A stretch of 64,000 bases of DNA from Saccharopolyspora oryzae (GTDB lineage: Bacteria > Actinomycetota > Actinomycetes > Mycobacteriales > Pseudonocardiaceae): positions 1 to 64,000 of the forward strand of contig NZ_JAQGLA010000017.1 of NCBI RefSeq assembly GCF_027853915.1. The letters run 5' to 3'. Positions 12,365-26,405 of the stretch are shown piece by piece. Positions within the stretch are counted from its first letter, which is position 1. The number at the start of each line of letters is the position of its first letter. The translations under genes and the position numbers were made by a program. The notes beneath the pieces were generated by a model. The model had not been told where the DNA came from. It did not search any database and saw nothing but the letters and a program-made list of their open reading frames with translations.

Positions 12365-14011
12365 ATGTCACCATCCCCGCATGCGCCCGTCGTCGCAGGC
12401 ATCAGCTGCGTCGGGCTCGAATTCGAGTGGCCGGACGGCGGCCGCGTCTTCAGCGGTCTCCAAGCGGCGTTCGGCCCCGGCCGCACCGGGCTCATCGGGC
12501 TCAACGGCTCGGGCAAGTCCACGCTGCTCAAGCTGCTCGCCGGTGAGCTGACCGCTACCGGCGGCGTGCTCCGGGTGGCCGGCGAAGTCGGTTACCTGCC
12601 GCAGAACGTCGCGCTCGACACCGCGTTGCGCGTCGACGAGGTCCTGGGCATCGCCGGGATCCGCGCCGCGCTGCGCGCGATCGGTGCAGGTGAGGTCGGC
12701 GAGGAGCACTTCACCGCGATCGGCGAGAACTGGGACGTCGAAGAGCGCGCGTCGGCGGTGCTCGCCGGTCTCGGGCTGGGGCACATCGGTCTCGACCGGA
12801 CGATCGGTGAGGTCTCCGGGGGCGAGTCGGTGCTGTTGCGGCTGGCAGCGCTGCTGCTGGACCGGCCGGACGTCCTGCTGCTCGACGAGCCGACCAACAA
12901 CCTCGACCTGCCCGCCCGGCGGCGGCTGTGCGCAGCGGTCGCCGGGTGGACCGGGGTGCTGGTCGTGGTCAGCCACGACCGCGAACTGCTGGCCGAGGTG
13001 GACCAGATCGCCGACCTCCGGGACGGCGAGATCCACTGGTACGGAGGTGATCTGGCCGCTTACGAGGAAGCGGTCGCGGTCGAGCAGGAGGCGGCGCAGC
13101 GGATGGTGCGGGTCGCCGAAACCGATCTGCGCAAGCAGAAGCGCGAGCTCGCCGACGCCCACGTCAAGCTGGCCCGCCGCAAGCGGTACGGCCAGAAGAT
13201 GTGGGACACCAAGCGCGAACCGAAGGTGGTGATGGGCCAGCGCAAGCGCGATGCCCAGGTGTCGGCGGGCAAGCACCGCATCATGCACGAGACGAAGCTC
13301 GCCGAGGCCCGGGAACGGCTGGTCGAGGCGGCGGAGGCGGTGCGCGATGACGACGAGATCCGGGTCGACCTCCCGCGAACCGCGGTGCCGCCGGGACGAG
13401 CTGTTCTGGCCCTGCGCGACCTGCGCTTGCGCTACGGGGCACGGGTGCCGGGAGGGCTGGACCTGCACGGGGCGGAACGGATCGCGCTCGTCGGTCGCAA
13501 CGGTGCCGGCAAGACGACGTTGCTGCGCACGATCGCCGGGGAGCTGGAACCGCTGGAAGGGGATGCGGTCGTCCACGTCCCGCTGCGGTTCTTGCCGCAA
13601 CGGCTCGATGTGCTGGACGAGGGGTTGACCGTCGCGGAGAACGTGGCGCGGTTCGCGCCCGGTTCGACCAACAACCAGATCCGGGCGCGGTTGGCCCGGT
13701 TCCTGTTCACCGGGGATCGGGCCGACAAGCAGGTGTCGACGCTCTCCGGTGGCGAGCGGTTCCGCGCGACCCTCGCCGCTCTCGTGCTCGCCGAGCCCGC
13801 GCCGCAGCTGCTCATGCTGGACGAGCCGACGAACAACCTGGACATGGCGAGCGCGCGGCAGCTGGTCACGGCTTTGGAGTCCTACGGAGGGGCGTTGATC
13901 GTGGCCAGTCACGATGTGCCGTTCCTCGAGTCGATCGGTGTCACGAGGTGGCTCCTGCTGGACGGGGAGCTGCGCGGGACCACACCGGAGGAGGTGCGCG
14001 GGATGGAATAG
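12365..14011 (+). CDS. ABC-F ATPase, probable antibiotic-resistance ribosome-protection factor
   Basis: A 548-residue soluble protein with two ABC domains and no membrane segments. The first has Walker A GLNGSGKST, signature VSGGES and Walker B VLLLDEPTNN; the second has GRNGAGKTT, LSGGERFRA and LLMLDEPTNN. Between them is a basic, helical interdomain linker (about residues 240-325, rich in R/K/E) that enters the ribosome in ABC-F proteins. The family includes OleB, TlrC, LmrC and Vga/Msr factors that displace macrolides, lincosamides or streptogramins. The ATG at 12365 follows GGGAGGT, whereas the longer frame from 12326 has no ribosome-binding site. The WhiB7-like promoter and leader favour antibiotic induction. 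A housekeeping EttA-like role is less likely. Confidence 0.88.
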   Translation: MSPSPHAPVVAGISCVGLEFEWPDGGRVFSGLQAAFGPGRTGLIGLNGSGKSTLLKLLAGELTATGGVLRVAGEVGYLPQNVALDTALRVDEVLGIAGIRAALRAIGAGEVGEEHFTAIGENWDVEERASAVLAGLGLGHIGLDRTIGEVSGGESVLLRLAALLLDRPDVLLLDEPTNNLDLPARRRLCAAVAGWTGVLVVVSHDRELLAEVDQIADLRDGEIHWYGGDLAAYEEAVAVEQEAAQRMVRVAETDLRKQKRELADAHVKLARRKRYGQKMWDTKREPKVVMGQRKRDAQVSAGKHRIMHETKLAEARERLVEAAEAVRDDDEIRVDLPRTAVPPGRAVLALRDLRLRYGARVPGGLDLHGAERIALVGRNGAGKTTLLRTIAGELEPLEGDAVVHVPLRFLPQRLDVLDEGLTVAENVARFAPGSTNNQIRARLARFLFTGDRADKQVSTLSGGERFRATLAALVLAEPAPQLLMLDEPTNNLDMASARQLVTALESYGGALIVASHDVPFLESIGVTRWLLLDGELRGTTPEEVRGME

Positions 14012-14037
14012 CGCGCCGGAGCCGACCGGGAGAACGC

Positions 14038-14072
14038 GGAACGGGCTACCGCAGTGCGCGATAGCCCGTTCC
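14038..14072. terminator. Bidirectional terminator
   Basis: Perfect 11-bp arms GGAACGGGCTA (14038-14048) and TAGCCCGTTCC (14062-14072) enclose a 13-base loop, between the convergent ABC-F and copA genes. Confidence 0.8.
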
Positions 14073-14087
14073 GGTTCGGTTGCTGCG

Positions 14088-16400
<2,313 letters not shown>

Positions 16401-16425
16401 ACCGGTTCCTCCTCGTTCCTCTGCC

Positions 16426-17364
16426 TCAGTGCCCGGTGTGACCGTGCTGGTCGGCTGCGGGGGCGGTGCTGCTGGTGTCCACTGCGAACTCCGCGGTGCG
16501 CACGACGCCGTCGTGCTGGAAGTCCAGGAACAGCCGGTAGGTACCCGCGGTGGGTACCTCTGCGACGAAGTCGATCCGCGGGCCGGGCGCGGTGCGACCG
16601 TCACCGGGCGCCCCGTCGGGGTGCACGTGCAGGTAGGCGAGGTCGCCGCCGCGCAGGGCCACCAGGTGGCCGTAGGCGGACAGGTACGGCTGCAGGTCGG
16701 TGACGGGTCGGCCGTCCTTGCTGACCGTCAGCTGCAGCGGGGACGACTGCCCGGCCACGAGCTCGCCGTCGAGGCGGACCTGGTAACCGTCCACTTCGGA
16801 CACCCGCGACGGGGCGAAGCTGCGCGGTTCGAAGTCGCCGGCCGCGGAGATGTCGGTGCCGAGGGTGGTCGCCGCACCGCCGGTCGGGGTGAAGTCGGCG
16901 AAGACCCGGTAGCTGCCCGCCTCGGGCAGGTCCAGCGGGGTGGTCCAGGTGCCGTCGGCGGCCATCTGCGGGTGCAGGTGCTGGAATCCCGCGGTGTCGC
17001 GGCGCACCAGGACGAGGTGCATCTGCTTGTCGTGCTCGACGTCGAAGTTCGTGACCGCGCGCCCGTCCGGGCCGAGGACGCGGAAGGAGAAGGGCTCGGT
17101 GGTGCCGGCCTGTCGGGTCGTGCCGGTGGGCGCGAGGGTGTAGCCGCCCCTGGACGACGCGAGTCCGCCGGGCAGGTCGGTCTCCGCGACGGTGCCGCTG
17201 TGGGCGTCCCCGTGTCCGGTGGGCTCACCGCCGGGCATGCCGTCGTGGCTGCTCGAGGCGGGGGCGGCGGAGAGGGGGCCGACGGCGGTGCCGACCGCCC
17301 AGCCGCCGCCGGCGACCAGGGCGAGCACTGCACCGTAGGCGGAGAGCTTGCCTGCTGCGTTCAT
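16426..17364 (-). CDS. Exported His-rich protein of the copper operon
   Basis: A 312-residue protein with one N-terminal hydrophobic segment (residues about 8-32: [23 protein letters not shown]), a signal peptide or membrane anchor. A Met/His-rich stretch follows ([20 protein letters not shown]), then two similar beta-rich regions containing [22 protein letters not shown] and [18 protein letters not shown]. It ends in HGHTGH. The paired HLHP/HVHP motifs and His/Met clusters suggest metal binding outside the membrane. It sits between copZ and copA in the same operon, so a periplasmic copper-binding accessory is likely. I know no experimentally defined function for this family. Confidence 0.75.
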   Translation of the reverse strand: MNAAGKLSAYGAVLALVAGGGWAVGTAVGPLSAAPASSSHDGMPGGEPTGHGDAHSGTVAETDLPGGLASSRGGYTLAPTGTTRQAGTTEPFSFRVLGPDGRAVTNFDVEHDKQMHLVLVRRDTAGFQHLHPQMAADGTWTTPLDLPEAGSYRVFADFTPTGGAATTLGTDISAAGDFEPRSFAPSRVSEVDGYQVRLDGELVAGQSSPLQLTVSKDGRPVTDLQPYLSAYGHLVALRGGDLAYLHVHPDGAPGDGRTAPGPRIDFVAEVPTAGTYRLFLDFQHDGVVRTAEFAVDTSSTAPAADQHGHTGH

Positions 17365-17422
17365 GGCGAATCCTCACTGGGAGCGGGGCGGGCCGGGGGA
17401 GCGGCCCGCCCCGGGGATCAGG

Positions 17423-17632
17423 TCAGCTGTCGGCCAGCTGGTAACCGGCTTCTTCCACGGCGGTGCGCACGTCGGCGGAGTTGATCGCCTCGGCGCTGGA
17501 GACGGTGACCGCCCCGGTGGGGAGGTCGACGGCCACCTCGGAAACGCCGCCGATCTTGCTGACTTCCTCGGTCACCGACTGCGCGCAGTGCCCGCAGGTC
17601 ATGCCGACGACGGTGAAGGTGGACTCGGCCAT
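17423..17632 (-). CDS. copZ: Copper chaperone, CopZ-like HMA domain protein
   Basis: A 69-residue cytosolic protein consisting of one heavy-metal-associated ferredoxin-like domain. The copper site is VGMTCGHCAQSV. It would carry Cu(I) to CopA, encoded two genes downstream. I chose the ATG at 17632 because GAGGAG stands about 8 bases upstream and the family starts here; a longer frame would run through the promoter and palindromes. First gene of the copper operon. Confidence 0.9.
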   Translation of the reverse strand: MAESTFTVVGMTCGHCAQSVTEEVSKIGGVSEVAVDLPTGAVTVSSAEAINSADVRTAVEEAGYQLADS

Positions 17633-17652
17633 CGGGAGCTCCTCTGGGTTGT

Positions 17653-17667
17653 TACCCCTGGGGGGTA
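17653..17667. promoter_or_regulatory. CsoR-type palindrome 1 in the cop leader
   Basis: TACCCCTGGGGGGTA (arms TACCCC and GGGGTA) lies in the predicted 5' untranslated region, about 21 bases upstream of the copZ start. It matches the general form of copper-responsive CsoR operators (TACCC...GGGTA). Confidence 0.6.
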
Positions 17668-17687
17668 TGTGTTGCTGACGAGTTCGA

Positions 17688-17716
17688 TTTATACCCCCAG
17701 GGGGTATAGATTGCAA
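17688..17716 (-). promoter_or_regulatory. Cop operon promoter with CsoR-type operator
   Basis: Read on the minus strand, -35 TTGCAA (17716-17711) and -10 TATAAA (17693-17688) are separated by exactly 17 bases. Most of the perfect 19-base palindrome TATACCCCCAGGGGGTATA (17690-17708) lies in that spacer, overlapping the -10. A CsoR repressor bound there would block RNA polymerase until Cu(I) releases it. No csoR gene is present in the window. Confidence 0.75.
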
Positions 17717-17799
17717 GCGGCGGGGCGATCCCGAAAGAAAGTTCAAGGCGATCGATGAGTTCAGTGTCAATCGAAATTGTCCCCGATCGCGGGTTACTC

Positions 17800-17835
17800 T
17801 TGATTCGCTCCAGAAAACAGGCCAGACTGCTGCAC
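17800..17835 (+). promoter_or_regulatory. furA promoter, apparently leaderless
   Basis: TTGATT (17800-17805) and CAGACT (17823-17828) are 17 bases apart, and transcription would begin at about the GTG at 17836. Between them is CTCCAGAAAA, which resembles the operator region of mycobacterial furA genes as I remember it, so autoregulation by FurA is likely. Confidence 0.5.
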
Positions 17836-20506
<2,671 letters not shown>

Positions 20507-20530
20507 TCCCCAGCGGTCGTTGACCGGCAG

Positions 20531-20563
20531 GACCCCGTCCTCGAGTTCTCCGAGGGCGGGGTC
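20531..20563 (+). terminator. Intrinsic terminator after katG
   Basis: Thirteen-base arms starting GACCCCGTCCTCG (20531-20543) and CGAGGGCGGGGTC (20551-20563) pair with a single G-U wobble across a 7-base loop. Confidence 0.85.
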
Positions 20564-20674
20564 CCGCCCTTTTCGGGGGATCCGGGTGCGCGCGGGTTCC
20601 GCTGCGGCCATCCTGGGCCAATGCCTCCGACCGGGACCCGGCCGGCACCTCGTGACGGGGTCAGCCGACCAGCG

Positions 20675-21646
20675 ATGATGACCGCGTTGTTCGGTGGCAC
20701 CGGCCCGGAGTGGGTGTTCAGGGAGATCCCGGTGCCCGAGGTCGGGCCGGGGCAGCTGCTGGTGCGGGTGCGCGCCGCTGGGCTGAACAACGCCGACGTC
20801 CCGGTGCTGGCCGCCGCCGATCCGACGGTCGGCGGCACGGGCGAGCAGTACCAGGCAGGTTACGAGTTCGCCGGTGAGGTGGCGGCCGTCGGATCGGGCG
20901 TTCCGGGTGTGGCGGTGGGGGACCGCGTGATGGGCACGCAGCCGCGCAGCTTCGCCCAGTACGCGCTCACCGACCACCGGCACGTCCTGCGCATCCCCGA
21001 AGCCATCGGGTTCGACGAGGCCGCAGCGCTGCCCACCGGTCTGCTCACCGAGCACGGCGCGCTCGAACTGGGCGCTTTCGAGGCCGGGCAGTCGGTGCTC
21101 ATCACCGGCGCGACCTCGGCCATCGGCCTGCTCGGCGTGCAGATCGCCAAGGTGCTCGGAGCATCGACGGTCATCGGCACCACGCGGTCCCCGTCGAAGG
21201 AGGCGTTGCTGGTGAGCGCCGGAGCGGACGTGGTCGTCGTCGGCGACGACGTGACCGAGGAGGCGCTCGAGGCCACGGACGGCGAAGGCGTGGACGTCGT
21301 CCTCGACCACGTCGGAGGGCGGACGTTCGCCAGCTGCTTGCCCGCCACCCGCATCGACGGGCACCTGGTCAACATCGGCCGCCTGGACCGGGCGGAATCG
21401 ACGATCAACCTCGATCACCTGTCCCACCGGCACCTGCACCTGCGCGGTGTGTCGTTCGGGTTCGGCCGCCCGGCCGAGCTCGGCGAGGTGATGGCCGCTC
21501 TGGTCCCCGAGGTGCTCCCGGCGGTGGCCGACGGCCGGATCCGCCCGATCATCGACGAGGTCTTCCCGTTCGACCGGGCGGTGGAAGCCGCCGACCGCCT
21601 GCGCACCGGCCAGGCCAACGGCAAGATCGTCCTGTCCGTTCCCTGA
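20675..21646 (+). CDS. Quinone oxidoreductase-like zinc-binding-type dehydrogenase (MDR superfamily)
   Basis: A roughly 323-residue NADPH-dependent medium-chain reductase. It has the GroES-like N-terminal fold (GPGQLLVRVRAAGLNNADVPV, AGYEFAGEVAAVG) and a Rossmann domain with VLITGATSAIGLLGVQIAKVLGA as the nucleotide loop and VDVVLDHVGGRTF. The Cys ligands of the structural zinc lobe are absent, as in quinone oxidoreductases and enoyl reductases. The ATG at 20675 starts at the family core (MMTALFGG); an in-frame ATG at 20621 would add 18 low-similarity residues. It stands alone after the katG terminator. The substrate is unknown. Confidence 0.85.
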   Translation: MMTALFGGTGPEWVFREIPVPEVGPGQLLVRVRAAGLNNADVPVLAAADPTVGGTGEQYQAGYEFAGEVAAVGSGVPGVAVGDRVMGTQPRSFAQYALTDHRHVLRIPEAIGFDEAAALPTGLLTEHGALELGAFEAGQSVLITGATSAIGLLGVQIAKVLGASTVIGTTRSPSKEALLVSAGADVVVVGDDVTEEALEATDGEGVDVVLDHVGGRTFASCLPATRIDGHLVNIGRLDRAESTINLDHLSHRHLHLRGVSFGFGRPAELGEVMAALVPEVLPAVADGRIRPIIDEVFPFDRAVEAADRLRTGQANGKIVLSVP

Positions 21647-21690
21647 CCTCGGCTCTTCGGGTTCTTCCTCGAAGGATCACCCGTCGGCAG

Positions 21691-21704
21691 TAGTCTGGCC
21701 GATC
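21691..21704 (+). promoter_or_regulatory. -10 element implying a leaderless mRNA
   Basis: TAGTCT at 21691-21696 lies 8 bases before the GTG at 21705, with no Shine-Dalgarno sequence between. Transcription would start at about the GTG itself, which supports this start for the AAA protein. No good -35 is visible. Confidence 0.45.
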
Positions 21705-24700
21705 GTGGACCTGCCGACCTTGCCCGAGCACCTGCACCTGCTGCTCTCCGATGAGCCCGTCCTCGACGTGTACTCGCACGGACCGTGGCGGGTGCCGGAC
21801 GGGCTGTACGACGAGGTCCGGCAGCGGGCGGAGGAGCTCAACCGCGATCCGGCGGCCGAGCAGATCGCGATGCAGCTGCCGGAGTTCTTCGCCGAGGGCA
21901 CCTCGGTCGTCGGCGCCGAGCTGTGGTCCTTGCTGGAGTTCCTGCTCGGCACGTCGTCGGTGCGCGCTCGCAACTGCGTCGACGTCCAGCACGACGTGCT
22001 CGGCAGCTTCGTGGCGCAGCCCTGGGAGCCGGACCGCTCCTGGGGCACGACCGTGATCGCCTCGACGTTCCGGCCGCCGGTGGAGTGGCTGCTGGAGGGC
22101 GCCGGTGACGACCCGGAGCTGCGCGAGGTGGCTTTCGACCTGGCCCGGCGCTGCCTGGACGTCTTCGCGGGCATCGAGCCCCTGGAATCGCGCCGCCAGG
22201 CGCTGATCGCGCTGCACGACCTGCGCGCGGCCGACCCGGCGCTGGCCAAGCAGGACCTCGTCGCTCCGGCCGCCGAGCTGCGGGAGATGTGGGCGCGGCG
22301 GGCCGACGACTCGATCCTGGCGGCCTTGCCCGAGCTCGCCGGGCCGGCCGGTTACCTGGACTGGGCGTGCTCGGGCTTCTTAGCCGCGCACCAGCGGCTG
22401 CTGGAGCGGGTGACGGGCGCGACGGGGACCGGTCCGGTGCCCGACGTCGACCCCGCCGTGGCGAAGGAGGCCGCGCTGGCCTGCGTGATGCTGCACGCCG
22501 ATCTGGTGGAGGTGCCGGTCGAGCTGGCGATCACCACCGGGCGCGAGAAGTTCGGCGTCGTGCAGAACATCTTCGCCGGGCTCAAGGGGACCTTCAACGC
22601 CAACCAGTGGCACAACCAGGTCAGGGCGTGGCTGGGACGTGCGGTGCTGGCCGGTGAGGTGGACGTCTGCCGCGCCTGGCTGGACATGGCGATGCGGATC
22701 AGCGGCGTCGTGCAGGGCCTGCCGAACACCGTGGTGACGCCGAGCTGCAGCGTCCTGGTCGGGGAGTTCCAGCGCCAGCTGCGCGGGCTCGTCGAGCCGC
22801 GCCGGGTGGTCAACCCGCTGGTGGAGGAGCTGTCCAGCGACGAGTCGCCGGACGAGTCCGAGCGGGATCCGGCCGCGGAGCTGGTGGGCCAGCCGGAGTT
22901 GGCGGAGGCGCTGCGCGCCGGGCTGGCCGACTTCCAGCACAGCCACACCGAAGGCGTGCGGATGCTGCTGTCGGGGCCGGAGAGCACCGGCCGGGGCACT
23001 GCGCTGGGTCTGCTGCGCGGTGCGCTGAACAAGATCGGCGCGTACGGCCACGAGCTGTGGCTGTCCGATGCGGAGTTCACCAGCCTGGACGTCAGCAACG
23101 CCGTGGTGCACCTGCAGCAGAAGACGTTCGGCCTCGGCCCCCGCGACGTGCTGGTGGTGCACGGGCTCGACCAGCTGGCGGGTCTGGAGTGGTCCGGTGC
23201 CGCGCTGCTCGAGGAACTGCGCCGGCTGCTGAACCGCCTGCCGGAACTGCACGTCGTCGCGGTGTGCCGGGCCGGGGGAGCGGACCGGGTCGGGGAGCTG
23301 AACCCGGCGCTGCTCCAGCAGTTCCGGATCGCGACGACGCGCCCGTTCACCGAGGAGGAGCGCGTCGAGCTGTTCAAGCGCGCGGTGACCCGGCGAGATG
23401 CGGAAGTCGCGGACGAGGTCGCGCGGGAAGGCGCGCGGTTGGCGGCGGCCGGGCAGCAGAACATGCGCGGTGCCCGGCTGGTCGAGGACCTGGCGGAGCG
23501 CAGCGTCGAAGCGGCCAAGGCCCGGAGCGGCGACGGGCAGGTGGCGGTCCTGCGCGGCGACCTGCCGGAGCCGCCGGCCGGCGGTGCCGATTTCGCGGAC
23601 TGCGTCGGCCTGGGATCGGTGCGCCGCGAGCTGGACCTGGTGCTGGCCGAGGTCCGGGCCGCCGAGAAGCGCCGGGAAGCCGGGATGCCGGACGCGGTCC
23701 GCCCGCGGCACCTGGTGTTCACCGGCGGACCGGGGACCGGGAAGACCACCACCGCCGGGGTCCTGGGCCGGATGTGCGCCGACCTCGGGCTGCTGTCCTC
23801 GGGGCACCTCGTGGTGGTCGACTGCGCGGACCTGGCCGGACGGCACTTCGGCGAGGCAGGGGTCGGCGTCCAGCGCGCGCTCGAGCGGGCAGCGGGCGGT
23901 GTGCTGTGCATCGAGGACGCCGGCACGCTCGCCAGGCCCGGCATCGACCTCGACCAGTCCCGCAACCGCGGCGTGATCGACGCGCTGCTGGCCGGTCTGC
24001 AAGCGCGCTCGCAGGACCTGCTGGTGGTCCTGTGCGGACCGGATGCGGCGGTGAACGGCCTGCTCAAGGCCAACCCGGAGCTGCAGGCCTGCTTCCCGAA
24101 GGTGGTGCGGTTCCCGGACCTGACCGATGCGCAGGTCGTGGAGCTGTTCGAGCGCAAGGCGGCCGAGGCCGGCTTCACGCCGGGCGACGGGGTGCCGGAG
24201 AAGGTCGGGAAGCTGGTCCGCGCGGCCCGCCGCGACGCGGCGATGACCAACGGACGCCTCGCGGTGAACCTGCTGGAGCGCGCGATCTCGGCGCAGTCCA
24301 GGCGGATCCTGGCCGACGACGAGCCGGGCGGTGCGCTGGACCGGATCGAGGTCGCCGACGTCCCGGACACCCCGGTGGAGCCGGTGCGCGCGGACCTGCC
24401 GGAAGACCCGCTGGCGATGATCGACGACCTGGTCGGCCTGGAGACGGTCAAGCGCGAGGTGCGGCTGGTGGTCTCGGAGGCCGAAGCCGACCAGATGCGC
24501 CGCGGCGCCGGGCTGGAGCTCGGCTCGCGCACCCGGCACCTGGTGTTCACCGGCAATCCGGGCACGGCCAAGACGACGGTGGCCAGGCTGATCGCGGCGG
24601 TGTACGCCAAGCTCGGCCTGCTGTCCTCCGGGCACCTGGTGGAGGTCTCGCACGCGGACCTGATCGCCCAGTACCTCGGCCAGACCGCCCCGAAGGTCCG

Positions 24701-25244
24701 CTCCGCGGTGGAGCGCGCGCTGGGCGGTGTCCTGTTCATCGACGAGGCCTACGCGCTGACCCCGCCGGACGGCAGGCAGTCCTACGGCCCGGAGGCGATC
24801 GCCGAGCTGCTGCGGTTGATGGAGGAGCACCGCGACGACCTGGTGGTGATCGCGGCGGGGTACGAGAGCCGGATGGCGGAGTTCCTGCGCACCAATCCGG
24901 GCCTGGCCTCCCGCTTCCCGTCGGTGGTGCACTTCCCGGACTACGGCGAAGCCGAGCTCGTGGAGATCTTCGAGCGCATGGCGGCGACCGCCGGGTTCAC
25001 CCTCGGCAAGGGCGTCGACGCGCAGGTCCGGCAGATCCTGCGGGCGGCCAAGCGCGACGAGTCGTTCGGCAACGGCCGGGTCGTGCGCAACCTGCTGGAC
25101 CGGGCGATCGCGTTGCAGGGCGAGCGGATCACGGCCGGGACGTCGGCCCCCGAGGAGATCCGGCTGCTGCGTCCCGCCGACCTGGCGGGCGTGCAGGTCA
25201 GCCGGCTCGTCTCCGGGGAGGACCCGTTCGGCCAGTACCTGTGA
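21705..25244 (+). CDS. Large AAA protein with three AAA modules (CbxX/CfxQ-like)
   Basis: A 1,179-residue cytoplasmic ATPase. Residues 1-370 form a helical region I do not recognise. Three AAA modules follow. The first (about 395-610) is degenerate, with GPESTGRGTALG in place of Walker A. The second (about 630-860) has intact Walker A GGPGTGKTT (Lys680) but a reversed acidic pair, CIEDAG, in Walker B. The third (about 900-1160) has GNPGTAKTT (Lys956) and a canonical FIDEA (Asp1013-Glu1014). Modules two and three resemble CbxX/CfxQ ATPases and the EccA ATPase of type VII secretion. No ESX genes are nearby. It probably remodels a protein partner, identity unknown. Confidence 0.8.
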   Translation: MDLPTLPEHLHLLLSDEPVLDVYSHGPWRVPDGLYDEVRQRAEELNRDPAAEQIAMQLPEFFAEGTSVVGAELWSLLEFLLGTSSVRARNCVDVQHDVLGSFVAQPWEPDRSWGTTVIASTFRPPVEWLLEGAGDDPELREVAFDLARRCLDVFAGIEPLESRRQALIALHDLRAADPALAKQDLVAPAAELREMWARRADDSILAALPELAGPAGYLDWACSGFLAAHQRLLERVTGATGTGPVPDVDPAVAKEAALACVMLHADLVEVPVELAITTGREKFGVVQNIFAGLKGTFNANQWHNQVRAWLGRAVLAGEVDVCRAWLDMAMRISGVVQGLPNTVVTPSCSVLVGEFQRQLRGLVEPRRVVNPLVEELSSDESPDESERDPAAELVGQPELAEALRAGLADFQHSHTEGVRMLLSGPESTGRGTALGLLRGALNKIGAYGHELWLSDAEFTSLDVSNAVVHLQQKTFGLGPRDVLVVHGLDQLAGLEWSGAALLEELRRLLNRLPELHVVAVCRAGGADRVGELNPALLQQFRIATTRPFTEEERVELFKRAVTRRDAEVADEVAREGARLAAAGQQNMRGARLVEDLAERSVEAAKARSGDGQVAVLRGDLPEPPAGGADFADCVGLGSVRRELDLVLAEVRAAEKRREAGMPDAVRPRHLVFTGGPGTGKTTTAGVLGRMCADLGLLSSGHLVVVDCADLAGRHFGEAGVGVQRALERAAGGVLCIEDAGTLARPGIDLDQSRNRGVIDALLAGLQARSQDLLVVLCGPDAAVNGLLKANPELQACFPKVVRFPDLTDAQVVELFERKAAEAGFTPGDGVPEKVGKLVRAARRDAAMTNGRLAVNLLERAISAQSRRILADDEPGGALDRIEVADVPDTPVEPVRADLPEDPLAMIDDLVGLETVKREVRLVVSEAEADQMRRGAGLELGSRTRHLVFTGNPGTAKTTVARLIAAVYAKLGLLSSGHLVEVSHADLIAQYLGQTAPKVRSAVERALGGVLFIDEAYALTPPDGRQSYGPEAIAELLRLMEEHRDDLVVIAAGYESRMAEFLRTNPGLASRFPSVVHFPDYGEAELVEIFERMAATAGFTLGKGVDAQVRQILRAAKRDESFGNGRVVRNLLDRAIALQGERITAGTSAPEEIRLLRPADLAGVQVSRLVSGEDPFGQYL

Positions 25245-26405
25245 TCAGCGCGCCTGGTAGAGGGCGCTGCCCTGGACGTACTCGGGGTACGGGATTGTCC
25301 AGTCCGGGATGTCGCCGTCGGCGGTGGTCAGCGGCCGGTCGGAGCCGACGATCTCCACCGGGTCGCCGATCTGCACGAAGTCGAAGAACCACTTGCCGTT
25401 CTCCGGCGACAGGTTGATGCAGCCGTGCGAGACGTTGGACTCGCCCTGGGCCCACACGGTTGCGCCGTTGACGTGCACGAACTCGCCGTTGTTGGAGATG
25501 CGCACAGCGTTGGGCAGGACCTCGTCGTAGAACCCGGGGTCGCCCTTCTGCGGCCCGCCCCAGGAGTCCGAGCGCATCCGGACGGAGGTGTGCTTCTCGA
25601 AGGCCACGTGCACGCCGGACTGGGTCGGGTAGATGCTCCTGCCGTAGGAGGCCGGCAGCTGCCGGATCTCCTGGCCGTCCTGGTAGACGGTGAACATGTG
25701 CGTGTTGACGTCGCCGATCGCGCGCTGGTCCCGCCCGATGCGGAAGTTTGCCTCATGGTCGGCGGTGCCCATCACGCCGCCACCGGTGTCGACCCCGTAC
25801 AGCCGCGCGCGCACCTTCACGGCGGTGCCCGGCTTCCAGTAGTCCTTCGGCCGCCAGTTGACCTGGTCGTCGGCCATCCAGTGGAAGGAGCCCTCGGTGG
25901 GAACCGACGGTTCGACGGACAGGCGGCGTTCGACGGCCGCGCGGTCGGTCACCGGCTTGGTGAAGTAGATCGAGATCGGCATGGCGACCCCGACCTCGTC
26001 GCCGTCGGTGGGCCGGGTCCGGTCCACGGTGACCTCGTCGGCGGGGGTGGCGGTGGTGAAGGTCGAGTTCGCCGGCGGCGCGGGGATGCGCTCGGCGTCC
26101 TGCGCCTGGGCCTGCACGCGGTAGGTCTTGCTGAACTCCAGCGGGGCGGTCGAGCTCCACTTCCGGCCGCCGTCGGTCAGCTCACCGGGAAGCGCGGTTC
26201 CCCCGTCCGCGGTAACGGTGACCGAGGTCAGGACGCCTCGGTGGGCGGTGACGACCAGCGGATCGCTGGGCCCGACGGTGGCCCCGTTGGGCACGGAGGT
26301 CGTCACCGACGCGGCGGACACCTTGGGCTCGGGCTCGGTGCACGAGGTCAGCGCGCAGGCGAGCGCGGTCCCGACGACGATTGGCCACGCCAGTGCGACT
26401 CGCAT
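25245..26405 (-). CDS. L,D-transpeptidase lipoprotein (Ig-like domains plus YkuD)
   Basis: A 386-residue cell-wall enzyme that forms 3-3 cross-links in peptidoglycan. A lipoprotein signal ends in the lipobox LTSC with Cys22, so it is anchored to the outer face of the membrane. Two Ig-like domains (about 45-125 and 130-235) precede the YkuD catalytic domain. The active site is HVNGATVW...SNVSHGCINLS with nucleophile Cys329. The order and length match actinobacterial Ldt enzymes such as LdtMt2. The ATG at 26405 is preceded by a G-rich stretch. It is convergent to the AAA gene with no space between the stop codons. Confidence 0.93.
   Translation of the reverse strand: MRVALAWPIVVGTALACALTSCTEPEPKVSAASVTTSVPNGATVGPSDPLVVTAHRGVLTSVTVTADGGTALPGELTDGGRKWSSTAPLEFSKTYRVQAQAQDAERIPAPPANSTFTTATPADEVTVDRTRPTDGDEVGVAMPISIYFTKPVTDRAAVERRLSVEPSVPTEGSFHWMADDQVNWRPKDYWKPGTAVKVRARLYGVDTGGGVMGTADHEANFRIGRDQRAIGDVNTHMFTVYQDGQEIRQLPASYGRSIYPTQSGVHVAFEKHTSVRMRSDSWGGPQKGDPGFYDEVLPNAVRISNNGEFVHVNGATVWAQGESNVSHGCINLSPENGKWFFDFVQIGDPVEIVGSDRPLTTADGDIPDWTIPYPEYVQGSALYQAR

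Noticed and set aside
22352-24932. Two long minus-strand frames opposite the AAA gene
   Set aside because: Both are compositional shadows without ribosome-binding sites or domains.
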